Shown here in pieces: positions 63,296-64,000 of a stretch of DNA of 64,000 nt. The DNA lies in contig NZ_FNGV01000004.1 in assembly GCF_900103215.1 (NCBI RefSeq), positions 62,001 through 126,000 on the forward strand. Reading direction: 5' to 3'. Position 1 is the first letter of the stretch; every line of letters starts with the position of its first letter. Origin of the DNA: Kriegella aquimaris. GTDB lineage: Bacteria; Bacteroidota; Bacteroidia; Flavobacteriales; Flavobacteriaceae. The notes below the pieces were generated by a model, which was given only the letters and a program-made list of their open reading frames with translations, did no database searches and had not been told where the DNA came from. The translations under genes and the position numbers were made by a program.

Positions 63296-64000
63296 CACCA
63301 GTAATTTTGGATAAAACTACCTTTTCTGTTTCTTTTTCTACCAATTGTCGATAAAATTCTTTCAGGGTATCATAATAATTAGGCGGAATGATGCCAGAAT
63401 TGATGCTAACGCTTGCAGTTAAATCTATTTCTTGGGAATTATTTTTTATTACGTATCTGAACAATCCTAAATTTTCCGGTAGGCTAATAATTTTAGATTC
63501 CGGCAAAGTCTCTACTTGATATCCCTCTGGAATTTTAATCTTGATTATGAACTTATCTTCCCACGGAAAACCAAAATCAACTGGAAACTCCCGTTTCTCA
63601 AGCTTAAATGGACTTTCTTCCGATGCCAAATGAAGCATCGGGGAAAAATATAACTTGTTGGCCACAACATCTACAACATCTTCCTTAAAGAAATTATAGA
63701 ATTGAACTATAGGTTTACCTATTTCTGAATTATTGGTCAGTTTATAATCAGATATTTCGATATCATCGTTTACCTTTTCTTCTTGTTCCAAAAAGGCATC
63801 TTGGGTAACTTTATTAAACTTACTCCTAAAAATCATAGCATAATGGCCTCTATACTGCTGTCTGAATTCGCCATCGACTGAACCATCATCATTAATAACC
63901 ACCTCGATCATGGCAGTATCAGTCGATTTTTTTGAAGGAATTAAACTGATAGATCTCGACGTTCCATTCTCGGCAATAACTCTCCCTTCCCAATTCAATG
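63261..64000 (-). CDS. C-terminal part of a DUF3857/transglutaminase-like protein, 5' end outside window
   Basis: About 246 codons, open to the window edge. The visible part (FRQQYRGHYAMIFRSKF, HLASEESPFKLEKREFPVDFGFPWEDKFIIKIKIPEGY) resembles the C-terminal half of large secreted DUF3857/transglutaminase-domain proteins of Bacteroidetes, normally around 650 aa. The N-terminus, signal peptide and the transglutaminase core lie outside. The ATG at 63998 is probably internal. Confidence 0.75.
   Translation of the reverse strand, partial: LNWEGRVIAENGTSRSISLIPSKKSTDTAMIEVVINDDGSVDGEFRQQYRGHYAMIFRSKFNKVTQDAFLEQEEKVNDDIEISDYKLTNNSEIGKPIVQFYNFFKEDVVDVVANKLYFSPMLHLASEESPFKLEKREFPVDFGFPWEDKFIIKIKIPEGYQVETLPESKIISLPENLGLFRYVIKNNSQEIDLTASVSINSGIIPPNYYDTLKEFYRQLVEKETEKVVLSKITGDEYTESATGSR

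Overview
The window reads as chromosome of a marine-type gliding Flavobacteriaceae bacterium (Bacteroidetes). The evidence is a SusC-type receptor with a fructan locus, gldB and gldC gliding genes, TAnnTTTG-type promoter boxes, a long-tailed FtsZ, a flavobacterial dcw cluster without ddl or murF, weak ribosome binding sites and many GTG or TTG starts. No CRISPR array, insertion sequence, prophage or replication origin was seen.

Region 1 (1-7.3 kb, minus strand) is a fructan utilisation locus: a hybrid two-component sensor-regulator with a sugar-binding periplasmic domain, then an operon of an MFS sugar porter, a GH32 fructan hydrolase lipoprotein and a SusC receptor cut by the window edge. 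Region 2 (7.9-24.1 kb, minus strand) holds tRNA-Arg(TCG), a YqeY-like gene and the division/cell wall cluster mraZ-rsmH-ftsL-ftsI-murE-mraY-murD-ftsW-murG-murC-ftsQ-ftsA-ftsZ. Three 10-bp direct repeats upstream of mraZ look like its own operator.

Region 3 (24.2-28.8 kb) is a mixed set: alpha/beta hydrolase, EngB GTPase, PhoD-like phosphatase and a GyrI-like protein. Region 4 (28.9-41 kb) is the most distinctive part. It has a CPVC thioredoxin-fold protein, a cysteine-rich MarR regulator, four tandem paralogous regulators (nickel-binding-like DUF4242 domain, degenerate class III cyclase-like domain, AraC helix-turn-helix), a secreted protein, a TsdA-like dihaem cytochrome, two exported DsrE-fold proteins, a TauE/SafE exporter, an acyl-CoA dehydrogenase-like protein and a frameshifted cupin. 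Three promoters here share an 18-bp box (TTTGANNCAAAANNTACA), each exactly 21 bp from a -7 element. One promoter, with its leader and the first codons of the cytochrome gene, is duplicated. I infer a regulon for sulfur-compound (thiosulfate/tetrathionate-type) redox chemistry run by the tandem regulators.

Region 5 (41.2-48.8 kb) has an AraC-TM-TolB-TPR membrane regulator, a SnoaL-like lipoprotein, an outer-membrane barrel protein, two decayed genes and a DHFR-family protein. Region 6 (48.7-64 kb) is core genome: gldC, gldB, nadE, a response regulator whose phosphoacceptor Asp is Glu, a DnaG without zinc ligands, a PQQ-type sugar dehydrogenase, a sigma/anti-sigma/coiled-coil barrel operon, a polyprenyl synthase, rlmN, queA, aroA, a MazG-like gene and the 3' part of a large gene cut by the window edge.
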